Assembly (NCBI GenBank): GCA_904066235.2
Contig: CAJFCV020000003.1
Location: forward strand, 12,462,001-12,526,000
DNA length: 64,000 bases
Reading direction: 5' to 3'
Origin: Bursaphelenchus xylophilus
Taxonomy: Eukaryota; Nematoda; Chromadorea; Rhabditida; Aphelenchoididae
The position numbers were made by a program, and so were the translations under genes. Below the pieces are notes generated by a model. That model made no database searches. It saw only the letters and a list, made by a program, of their open reading frames with translations, and was not told where the DNA came from. Position 1 is the first letter of the stretch, and every line of letters starts with the position of its first letter. This document shows, in pieces, positions 56,101-64,000 of this stretch.

Positions 56101-59100
56101 ATAAAAAAAATTTTGCTTTACGAATGCTAAAAAAAAATTGTTGAAATTTTCTGTGACTCTGCACTGTGCATGAATTCAAAAAAAACCGTTTGCACTTTGA
56201 AAATTTTCGAGCAAATCCGCGGCGACACAGTTGGAAAAGGCTTCTGTCGCGGTGATTTTTCGAATACTGGTCGTTCCAGAAAGTGCGCAGACTTTTTCCG
56301 GCCATTTTTCGCCGGAAAATGGGCGATTTTTGTGCACAGTGCACCGCGACAAAAATCTACGTACTGTTTCGAAAGACTATTTCACAAAAAAATCCTCACT
56401 TTGCAAAGCTTCTCCAACGTGATTCTGCCCGAGCCTGTCGAGCCTTGATCCGAGATCGGCGACTCCTCATTACTACTGGTATTCCCACTGCCAATCGAGT
56501 TGGTATCCTTGTTTTCCCAGGTGGTTGAAGAGGGGTCTGACGTCGGTCTTTCCTGATTATTATTCCGCTCAAAATTCTCGATTTGAGTTTGAACATTCCC
56601 GTTGAGAATGTCGTCGGCTGGCGTTGTCATCACCATATTCGTTTTGTAGCGAGGTATTGGGGAGACGGAGCGGTGACGGCTAGATTGCAATGGGGTTATC
56701 CATTGACGGTCACCTGAAAGAAGTGAAATTTGAAAATTTTGTTTTGTTCAAAAGTTTTTTTACTTTTTTTTATAAAATTATGCAAGAGCAAAGAGCACAG
56801 AGCCCGTATTTTACAAGAACAAAATTTAAAAAAAAAGGTACAGAGAATTTATGATGACGTATTTTACCATGTAACAAGGAGCAGTTATTTACATGGTAAA
56901 AGGCCGAATTGCAACACCTTTCGCAAAAAGTGCAAAATTTTTATCAAAGTTTGGACTACAAATCTTGGAGAGAAGGCTAGAAATCTATTAAAAAAGTCCT
57001 TCCGGAAAGTCGCCGGACTGATTTTTATCACTGCGCAAAAAAGGTCAGGATTTGAGTAACAGCCAAAAAGCCTACCGCAAGGAGGTTGCTATTAGTATTT
57101 TTATAAGATAAATGGAAATTCTTCTTGATTTCCCGCTTTCGCACCGTGCATTTTTCACTTTTTGCACCCTGCAAACGTCGAAAAAGCCGTTTGCACTGTG
57201 CCAACGCCCATTTCAGGAGTTGCGGCCCAGTGCGCTTAAAATTATAAGCCAATGTGAGCATCGCACTTGAAATCTGTTCTTCCTTAATTTTGGTTTATTA
57301 CAATTGAAGTTTTTATTACAGTTTGAACGTTGCACTTGAATAAAAAAATATTTATTTTTTTATTTTTGTAAAATCTGAAGATTAAAGCAAAATAAAGCTC
57401 AAGCGTATTTAACAAAAAAAAAAAAAAAAAAAAATTCAATATCAAAAGTTTAAAATAAGGGAGGGTGAAAAACTGGAGCCTCCCTGTTTAAAAATAAATA
57501 AATAAATTCAACCGTATTTTACAGGAAACATAAATTTCTCACGCAAATATTCCGCCTCGTTTCGCCTTTTGCACCCCGCAATTTCACCGATCAAGGTCAT
57601 TTTTAAATACATTTCGGGCATTGTTGTAAAAAATCGGGGGCAAATTGCGGGAAAATACCAAAAATAAATAAAAAAATTAAAATTAAAAAAAAATATATAT
57701 TTTTTATATTTTGCAATTTAAAAAATTTTAAGTTCCCAATTTAATTTTTTTTTCGAATCCGCCGAAAATCCCTCGATTTTGTTGTTTTTTGGTGTCTAAT
57801 TATCCGATCGCCTCGATTTGAAGAGAAAGTTGGAAGACGGAATCGGAAAAAAATAAAAAATAACATGTTTTTGATCGAAAATGCCGCTGTTTTTCGTTTC
57901 TCTGTGTTTTTTATTTTTATTGTGAAGTAATCGCAACAATAGCCGTATTTTACATTAATTATCGTTTATCCAGAAGTTTTTTAAAATTTTTTAAATTTAC
58001 AAAAAATATACAGGGTGGGGCATCTTTGTGGCCCGATTTGAATTGGCTATAACTTCTTTCGTTTTTGGTCAAATCTTAAAATTCTTTTTTTTCCCTGAAT
58101 CACCAGACAACCCCATTTTGTCTGATATCAAATATGTCATGCATAGTAAGTGTCATCTACAGTTATTGGACTTATTCTTGGAGTTCATTTTTTCGGTCGT
58201 TTTTCGGTTGTTTTTTCGGCCTTTCCCGGTGTGTCCGAAAATGGAGTCCGGTGTGGAAGAAAAAGCTTGGTCTGTGGTTTGGCATAGCAAGCACGGTTCG
58301 GCGATAAATTTTCAAACGGGGATACCGCATGAAATACGGACGTAACGCCTAACCTCCAGATCGCAAGAATATTCGACGTTGGTGGAATAAGTTCCTTGAG
58401 ACTGGCAGCGTTAACAGGAAACAAAAAAAGCAGGAAAGATGAGTACGAACGGAGCTGAAAATTTAAGAAATTGTCAAAATTCCGAGAAAATTCGCATATG
58501 AGTACACGAAGGTTGGCCAGAACCGAGGGAATGCCTTCAGCAAGGACCATTCGACGAACTCTGGAGGTTGATCTTCACTTTTTGTTCTTATTCTCATCGT
58601 CGATTTTCAGGAGGAGAAATTCCACCGTATTTTTCTTCCATACCGTGCTCAATTTCCGGACCCACTGGGAAAAACCGAAAAAACAACCGAAAAACGACCG
58701 AAAAAATGAACTCCAAGAATAAATCCAATAACTGTAGATATACACTTACTATGTATAACATATTTGGTATCAAACAAAATGGGGTTGTCAGAGGATTCAG
58801 GGAAAAAAAGAATTTTAAGATTTGGCCAAAAACTAAAGAAGTTATAGCCAATTCAAATCGGGCCACAAAGATGCCCCACCCTGTATAATTTTCTACGCAA
58901 GGTCTGTCGTATCTTACATTTTAAGATTTTTTTTAATTTAATTTATTTTAGTTCCAAAAAATCCCAAAATTTTGTAATTTCCTTCCCAAAAACAAGTCAA
59001 AATTAGCCAAAGAATTCAGAAACATAAAGCGGATCAAGCCATTCGCCCATTCCCTAAGCCAGATTGCCTCAGGGAATGGCGCTAATTGTGGTCTGATTGA

Positions 59101-59245
59101 TTCGAAAAAAAACGAAAAGACACCCACATCCCCCTCTGATTTTCATTTCTCCTGGACACTTACTCTGTTTCATGGCCTCGTCCAATTGCTTCAGGGTGTT
59201 GGAGAGGAGCTGGTTTGCCTCCAGGAAACTGTCCAAGTCGCCCAT
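44193..59245 (-). CDS. hlb-1: liprin-beta, three-SAM scaffold
   Basis: Sixteen exons join in phase: 59164-59245, 56400-56713, 55892-55996, 48855-48956, 48261-48374, 48100-48213, 47947-48034, 46968-47484, 46491-46626, 46088-46310, 45374-45855, 44737-45090, 44337-44525 and 44193-44291 give 973 residues with the start at MGDLDSFLEANQLL; two more may be alternative. Liprin-beta is a cytoplasmic scaffold that pairs with liprin-alpha at synapses and cell edges. Residues from about 170 are coiled coil (VLTDQVGAQREQIQDLETKL, matching vertebrate VLTDQVEAQGEKIRDLE), followed by a Ser/Pro linker with RSLSTPNLN and LRNLFGKLTRS. SAM1 starts at Trp680 (WPTETVCEWL), SAM2 at 760 (VMLWLDDIGLPQL), SAM3 spans about 845-915 (KWAYTCVVQWLKNIDL, KTLLRRHLTTHYNRLL). 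CPGTLPMQ at the end parallels CPMELGQ. Family length is about 1000, so one short last exon is missing. Introns hold palindrome arrays and a mariner. Confidence 0.88.
45128..45330. repeat. palindrome array in an hlb-1 intron
   Basis: Six TGCAC-N-GTGCA words in 200 bp between the SAM1 and SAM2 exons (45131, 45165, 45236, 45261, 45291, 45321), the last about 45 bases from the splice donor. Confidence 0.65.
46372..46955. repeat. palindrome array flanking an hlb-1 exon
   Basis: Words at 46375, 46406, 46445 lie on one side and 46700, 46735, 46768, 46872, 46901, 46931 on the other side of exon 46491-46626. None falls within the exon. Confidence 0.65.
47518..47825. repeat. palindrome array in an hlb-1 intron
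   Basis: About nine TGCAC-N-GTGCA words (47521, 47550, 47585, 47619, 47652, 47686, 47717, 47783, 47807) at intervals near 30 bp, the most regular spacing in the window. Confidence 0.7.
48218..48236 (-). promoter_or_regulatory. CGTATTTTAC word at a splice acceptor
   Basis: On the minus strand CCGTATTTTACAAATTTCAG runs directly into the exon ending at 48213. The same arrangement, CGTATTTTACAAATTTCAG, precedes the exon at 45855. The word is part of the polypyrimidine/branch region in both. Confidence 0.5.
48975..49990. other. hlb-1 intron with GC-richer blocks and palindromes
   Basis: 49120-49250 is GC-richer (GGGCGGGCTAATTCCCCGC, CGGGCTTTCCTCGGG) and promoter-like. 49360-49560 holds about seven TGCAC-N-GTGCA words. 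49640-49960 has a long minus-strand frame made of low-complexity Phe/Gly/Leu text, not a convincing exon. Confidence 0.35.
50035..50735. repeat. densest TGCAC-N-GTGCA array
   Basis: About twenty copies, perfect or with one mismatch, in 700 bp, with AT-rich spacers of roughly 20-45 bp. Spacers are not identical to each other but share phrases (AAAGAAAAC, CAAAGCTTCATTTC twice, at 50246 and 50393). Centre bases A, T, G and C all occur. It lies inside a large hlb-1 intron. Confidence 0.75.
50736..52100. other. hlb-1 intron with promoter-like GC blocks
   Basis: No exon is supported. 50900-51000 and 51300-51480 are GC-richer. 51930-52070 has CCGCCGCCGAACCCCATAAA and, on the minus strand, CATATAAATGGGGCAGC, which may be a TATA-type promoter for a short isoform starting in the downstream coiled-coil exons. 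Confidence 0.3.
52140..52450. repeat. three tandem units of about 126 bp
   Basis: GGGATTTTTGGCATTCCGTC (52172), GGGGTTTTTGGCATTCTGCA (52297) and GGGGTTTTTGGCATTCTGTC (52424) are each followed or preceded by GCTGAAAAATGG-TTGAA and ATTT(C/A)AAATTT blocks. The unit contains the TTGGCGGG...TGGCATTC hairpin phrase dispersed elsewhere. Confidence 0.6.
52533..53054 (-). CDS. hlb-1: alternative first exon of hlb-1
   Basis: ATG at 53054 opens 174 codons (MTVLSRSLSTITNGSNRNK...) that end at a good donor, CCG|GTATGT, in phase 0, which fits the exon at 48956. The segment is Ser/Pro-rich with a PPPPPYRPR run, disordered, and probably carries SH3 or WW ligand sites. The only upstream AG (CTACAG) would read straight into a stop, so this is best explained as an own-promoter start for a shorter liprin-beta isoform. 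An independent gene is less likely because the donor has no other partner nearby. Confidence 0.6.
53395..53711 (-). other. candidate internal or alternative exon of hlb-1
   Basis: After CGCTTGTTAG (acceptor at 53712) a frame enters in phase 0, compatible with the exon ending at 55892, and stays open with GC-rich codons over about 100 residues (RDPEITGPPRSNAPCRVLN...). A convincing donor is not found; GTTTATG near 53392 is weak. A second frame from an ATG at 53784 overlaps it. Confidence 0.35.
54005..54273 (-). CDS. candidate alternative first exon of hlb-1
   Basis: ATG at 54273 opens 89 codons (MHNMNPFDIFNMGWSQKPAK...) to a strong donor CTGAG|GTGAGTT in phase 2. Composition is hydrophilic with RRNSLPY and RSAVSGGSITFSP, like other liprin linker text. 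No acceptor precedes the ATG closely. A phase-2 partner exon is not identified, so its link to hlb-1 rests on position and strand. Confidence 0.4.
56262..56392. mobile_element. degraded family B element
   Basis: ACTGGTCGTTCCAGAAAGTG on the left; a worn right end TACTGTTTCGAAAGACTATT. It ends about 10 bases from the donor of hlb-1 exon 2 (56400). Confidence 0.45.
58009..58887 (+). mobile_element. mariner-type element with decayed transposase start
   Basis: TACAGGGTGGGGCATCTTTG and CAAAGATGCCCCACCCTGTA are perfect ends, flanked by TA. The inverted arms run about 240 bp, long for mariner. Between them, two pieces of an N-terminal transposase remain: IRRWWNKFLETGSVNRK at 58371-58421 (first helix-turn-helix) and, after a stop and a frame change, NSHMSTRRLARTEG...IRRTLE at about 58489-58568 (second helix-turn-helix). 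The catalytic DDD domain is absent. It sits in hlb-1 intron 1 and cannot move by itself. Confidence 0.8.
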
Positions 59246-59272
59246 TGCCGGAGGGCGATGGAGCTGGAGGAG

Positions 59273-61555
59273 CTGAAAATATTTTTGTTTAATCCAGAAA
59301 ACCGATTTGTTACACATATTTAATGCTATATAAAAATCGCGGTAAAGACTAAAAATCTAAAAAAATGCAAAAAAGTAAGGGATAACATACAAAAATATAT
59401 TTTTTTTTCAAAAAAAGTAAAGAAAATGCTTAAAATTTAACAAAATACCCTTAGGGCAGATACTCCGACTTTCGTTTATTTGCCTCTACAGGCTACACAA
59501 ATCTTATTTCATTTTGCACAGTGCAATTCAACACAAAATCGACTGCACGGTGCAAAAAAAGACAAAAAAACCGATTGCACTGTGCGAAGAAAACAAAAAA
59601 TCCTTTTGTCAAAATCTGGCGTAGCAAAATGGAACAGTGCACATTTTTGCGGCCGAACTCAAAATAAAACTTTTTTTGGCCCCAAAACATCCTAAATGGA
59701 TTATTACGCAACAACTTTAAGTCAGTTTGTTGGGAAAATAATGTGGATTTGTCGCAGCACAACGTCTCGCCTCGTCGTGTCATTATTGATAATGATTTGT
59801 TAGTAAATTGCCGGAGGCAAAATGCACCGTTATTTGCATAAATATCAGTTTGTCGGGAAAATAATGTGGGTTTGTCGCTTCAAAGTGCTTCGCTCGATCT
59901 CCAGCCGCAGCTAGCCGTTGCAAAGCGATGATGGCGATTTCAAGGCGCGAAAAATCCACATTATTTTCCCGACAGAATGATACACCAGAAATCTTTGTCT
60001 CTACTTGGTCTTCATTACATTTAACCTCGCTTTTACTTTATCAAAAAATTCCAAAAGCCCCCCTAAAGTCGTCAGCAAAAATTAACCCCAATCCATTTCC
60101 CAACGCTATAAAAGAAAGTTTCCCAACAAAGATTCGTTGGGGGGAATCGTTGGAAAAACCGCCTCTTAAAAGTTCGCTGCAAGGCTTTTGTGGGAAATGG
60201 GATTTTACGACGTTTTTGCGCTTCACTGCCCGGATCACCTAGAAATTCAATCTCAAATTACTACGTATTACAGCCGCGCTAATCGCATCTGCATGACACC
60301 TTAATTGAAATAAAACGGGGGGAAAGGGATGTAAGATACGACGTCCAAGAATGTCGATGAATATTCGAGGCTTTTTAGAACATTTTGCAATGAAAAGTTT
60401 CATTCTTATTTCCACCGGAAAAAGCAATGTTTTGTGCAAAAAATCGGCCATTTTTGATATAAACTGCCAGAAATACGACAAAAAAACACCTTTCTTTCTG
60501 ACCGCTCTCAATATTCTCCCTATCCTCTCTCCTCAAAGACCCTTGAATATCTCGGTGGTGTTGCGAAGCAAAAGCTAAAATTTTCAAGACTTGAAAATGT
60601 GATAAGTCATGTTTGTAGGGAAAATGAGAAGAGCGGATAAAAAACAAGAAAACTAACGGTTGAAATATTGGCCTTGAAATGTCATTATTAATCATGATTT
60701 TTAAGGAAATTGCCGAAGGCAAAATGTGCTCCATGTTTCGCAAAAGTATGAGATTGTCGGGAAAATAACGTGGATTTGTCGGTAAAAATGTCTCGGCTCG
60801 CCACAGTCGTGGCTTAAATTTTCAGCCGCAGCTAGCCGTCGCAAAGCGATGATGGGCGACTCCAAGGGACGACAAATTCACATTATTTTCCCGACAGACA
60901 GATAGGATTTACATATAAACAAAATTTGAAGGAATTCCAGGCGTCGCAACACCAAGAAAAATTCGTTGTCTACAAAAAAATTCCACATTGTGCAAAACGC
61001 AGCTTCATAATTTGCAAATTTCCCCTCAAAATCTCCAAAAAAAAGGCCGCATCCCTCTCAATTTCCTAGCTATTATTGGCCAGTTTACAAGTTTCGTCGT
61101 AAATCAAAAGGTAAGAAACGCGGCGGATTCGGAAGCCATAAAACCCCGTGCGGACATCATTTCCCGCCTATAAAACGGGGCATTCAATTTTATATTTTTA
61201 TGCCGTTCAAATTGGCGATATGTGGTGCTGTAATAAGGCGGAAAAAACGGTTCAAAAATTTTTACGACCCGGCATTTATTATATAATAAATAGAACTAGG
61301 CGATATCAGTGTTAAAGTCGATTATTTTAATGGGATTTGGAGATTTTTTGAGCAGAAAATTGAAAAAATTTCGATGAAACGGAAGATTTTTTCTGACTTA
61401 TAAGGTTTATGATAGATCTCAGAGGATTCTTGAGCACGTATTTTACATTTTTTAATACTTTTTTATACCTTTTTCTCCATAAAAACACCAAAAATCCAGC
61501 AAAAATCTCAAAATTTTCGATATTTCTGGATAAAACAAAAAAATGTATGTCCTAA
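59273..61555. other. upstream of hlb-1: MITEs, no gene
   Basis: Family A copies: a left half at 59722-59790, a full copy at 59846-59984, and a full copy at 60738-60905 (GAGATTGTCGGGAAAATAAC to TTATTTTCCCGACAGACAGA). TGCAC-N-GTGCA words at 59514, 59543 and 59575. GTCATTATTAATCATGATTT with AAATTGCCGAAGGCAAAATG near 60680-60725 repeats 59780-59825. The 104-122 codon frames lack supporting signals. Confidence 0.4.
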
Positions 61556-61559
61556 AACA

Positions 61560-64000
61560 ATATAAAAGAGAGTTTTTTACAGATTGAAGCTTCTCATAAC
61601 AAGGGCCGGACATTTCGGAAAAACGACCAACTCAGAATCTTTTGATATTTTGCATAGTTGTTGCACCATGATAGCTGAACGTCAGCGTGAATTTTTAGTT
61701 TCTGAAACTACCGTATAGGGGGGTTACGGTAGGTACAATTTTCACAAAGATTGGGTTCGTGTGTAAAAACCCCGAGGAGTAAAAGCACAAAACCTTGCTG
61801 TTTTACGTTTTTGACCATGGGGAACATTTTCATAATTGACAACTTTATCGTAGGATGTTGCCTTCGACTACTTTGAAAAATACCAAGGTACCATATTGAA
61901 TGTAACTTTTCGGCATTCTACTTGTCTCAACTTTTGAAACCTCTCAAAAATACTTTGACATAGGTGTAACAACATATCAAAAATCCGCGAAAATAAAAGG
62001 GGTGGTTTTGGAGTTACGGTACTTTGAAGGCAGCCGGTACCGTATATCAAAATTTTATTTTTTCTAAAATTGACGTAGAAACCCCGCAAACCTCGCCGAA
62101 ATACGTTTTCGACCCTCGCGAACATTTTTGTAACTGACACTCTTTTTGTAGGATGCGGCCTTCGACCGCTATGAGAAATGTCAAGATACCATGATCAATA
62201 TAACTTTCCGGCATTCAACTTGTCTCAACTTTTGAAACCTTTTAAAAACACCTTGACATATGTGTAACAACATATCAAAAATTTAGGAAAATAAAAGGGG
62301 TGGTTTTGGAGTTATGGTACTTTGAATTTTGGACATACAGTACACCTCGATTTATTCTCGGCTCAACTTTACGTAGATTGTCTTAAAAACAAAATGTAAT
62401 GCTCTATGTATGTTGTACGACCCTCAAAAACTATTTTCACCAGGAAACTCAGAAAATTTTGGCCTAAGCATACTGTAACATATCGTGCGCAAATAATTGG
62501 TTACTGTAACAGCAAGATCAGCGATTTGTTAAATGTTTTGTACCGATTACCACGGTGTAGAGTCGTGTGTGCCATACGACAGTAAAATCTTCCAAATTCG
62601 GACGTCAGCATTACAACAAAAGTTCGGTGTACTGTATGATCAAGATTAAAAGTACCATAACTCCAAAACCACCCCTTTTATTTTCCTAAATTTTTGATAT
62701 GTTGTTACATACATGTCAAAGTATTTTTGAAAGGTTTCAAAAGCTGAGACAAGTAGAATGCCGCAAAGTTATATTGATCATGGTATCTTGACATTTCTCA
62801 TAGCGGTCGAAGGCCGCATCCTACAAAAAAAGTGTCAATTACAAAAATGTTCGCGAGGGTCGAAAACGTATTTCGGCGAGGTTTGCGGGGTTTCTACGTC
62901 AATTTTAGAAAAAATAAAATTTTGATATACGGTACCGGCTGCCTTCAAAGTACCGTAACTCCAAAACCACCCCTTTTATTTTCGTGCATTTTTGATATGT
63001 TGTTACATACATGCCAAGGTATATTTGAGAGGTTTCAAAAGTTGAGACAAGTAGAATGCCGCAAAGTTATATTGATCATGGTATCTTGACATTTTTCATA
63101 GCGGTCGAAGGCCGCATCCTACAAAAAAAGTGTCCATTACAAAAATGTTCGCGAGGGTCGAAAACGTATTTCGGCGAGGTTTGCGGGGTTTCTACGTCAA
63201 TTTTAGAAAAAATAAAATTTTGATATACGGTACCGGCTGCCTTCAAAGTACCGTAACTCCAAAACCACCCCTTTTATTTTCGTGCATTTTTGATATGTTG
63301 TTACATACATGTCAAAGTATATTTGAGAGGTTTCAAAAGTTGAGACAAGTAGAATGCCGCAAAGTTATATTGATCATGGTATATTGGTCATTTCCCAAGT
63401 AGTCGACGACTGCATCCTACAGAAAAAGTGTCAATTGCAAAAATGTTCGCCGTGGTCAAAAACGTATTTTGGCAAGGTTTGCGTGTCTTCCACACCGGTT
63501 TTGAAAAAAATGATTTTTTGAAATACCGTATTGGCAACATCCAAAGTACCATAACTCCAAAACCACCCCTTTTATTTCCGCGCATTTTTGGTATGTTGTT
63601 ACACACATGTCAAAGTATTTTTGAGAGGTTTCAAAAGTTGAGACAAGTAGAATGCCGAAAAGTTACATTCAATATGGTACCTTGGTATTTTTCGAAGTAG
63701 TCGAAGGCAACATCCCACGGTAAAGTTGTCAATTATGAAAATGTTCCCCATGGTCAAAAACGTAAAACGGCGAAGTTTTGTGTCTTTACTCCTTGGGGTT
63801 TTTACACACGAACCCAATCTTTCTGAAAATTGTACTTACCGTAACCCCCGTATACGGTAATTTCTGAAACTAAAAATTCGTACTGACGTTCAGCTATCAT
63901 AATACAACAATTACGCAAAATATCAAAAGATTCTAAGTTGGTCGTTTTTTCGAAATGTCCGGGCCATCCTTCGAGTTATAAAAAACTCTCTTATAAAACC
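61560..64000. mobile_element. large inverted-repeat element with about 298-bp tandem units
   Basis: The outer left text (ATAAAAGAGAGTTTTTTA, then GGGCCGGACATTTCGG) is the complement of the right edge of the window. Inside, a unit with TCCTACAAAAAAAGTGTCAA starts at about 62818, 63116, 63414 and 63712, a constant 298 bp step. Inverted copies occupy 61800-62340. Each unit contains the same 85-90 codon frame (MSITKMFARVENVFRRGL...), open in all copies. About 300 bp of unique DNA (62340-62640) separates the arms. No transposase is seen. The right terminus is at or just past the window end. Confidence 0.75.

Noticed and set aside
61868..63700. A tandem family of four small protein genes
   Set aside because: The frames lie in 298-bp repeat units of a large inverted-repeat element; no promoter, splice or poly(A) signals. 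Kept only as a question under findings.
1..64000. tRNA, rRNA or snRNA genes
   Set aside because: I looked for cloverleaf or conserved box sequences by eye and saw none I could defend; a dedicated covariance-model scan would be needed to exclude them.

Overview
The window reads as nuclear DNA of a rhabditid nematode, Caenorhabditis or a near relative. Small GT-AG introns interrupt the genes, several start codons sit 2-3 bases behind a polypyrimidine-AG as in trans-splicing, and the three recognisable genes have clear C. elegans counterparts: a sex-peptide-receptor-related GPCR (sprr-2-like), tyrosine aminotransferase (tatn-1) and liprin-beta (hlb-1). From memory all three lie on C. elegans X, with sprr-2 and tatn-1 adjacent, so this may be X-derived sequence. 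The synteny is inference and was not searched.

Layout. 0.2-3.9 kb: two minus-strand secreted proteins with Ser/Thr-rich N-termini; the second is an eight-exon modular Cys-rich protein of 428 residues. 4.2-4.5 kb: a small basic ORF of unknown role. 5-19 kb: essentially gene-free, full of fold-back elements and short palindromes. 19.1-21.9 kb: the GPCR (+), with two possible C-terminal tails. 23.4-25.1 kb: tatn-1 (-), convergent with the GPCR, with a TATA-box promoter. 26-42 kb: isolated exon-like ORFs (26.4, 28.2, 35.0-35.3, 36.2, 39.7 kb), a tightly packed cluster of fold-back elements at 28.6-31.0 kb, a piggyBac-type MITE at 32.1-33.3 kb and a probable solo LTR at 41.8-42.3 kb. 44.2-59.2 kb: hlb-1 (-), 16 exons found by splice phase, encoding 973 residues with three SAM domains; its last exon is not securely found and 52.5-54.3 kb holds alternative exons. 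58.0-58.9 kb: a mariner-type element with decayed transposase motifs, inside the first hlb-1 intron. 61.5-64.0 kb: a large inverted-repeat element built of tandem units of about 298 bp.

The most distinctive signal is non-coding. Hundreds of copies of an 11-bp interrupted palindrome, TGCAC-N-GTGCA with any centre base, are scattered through introns and intergenic DNA, in places as dense arrays with spacers of about 20-45 bp, and avoid the confident exons. A second 10-mer, CGTATTTTAC, recurs about once per 1-2 kb. At least 25 copies of one MITE family and several fold-back families sharing a TACTAGTC-type terminus complete the repeat landscape. The gene products fit nervous-system and amino-acid-catabolism roles and show no sign of forming a common pathway; they look like ordinary neighbours in a repeat-rich region.
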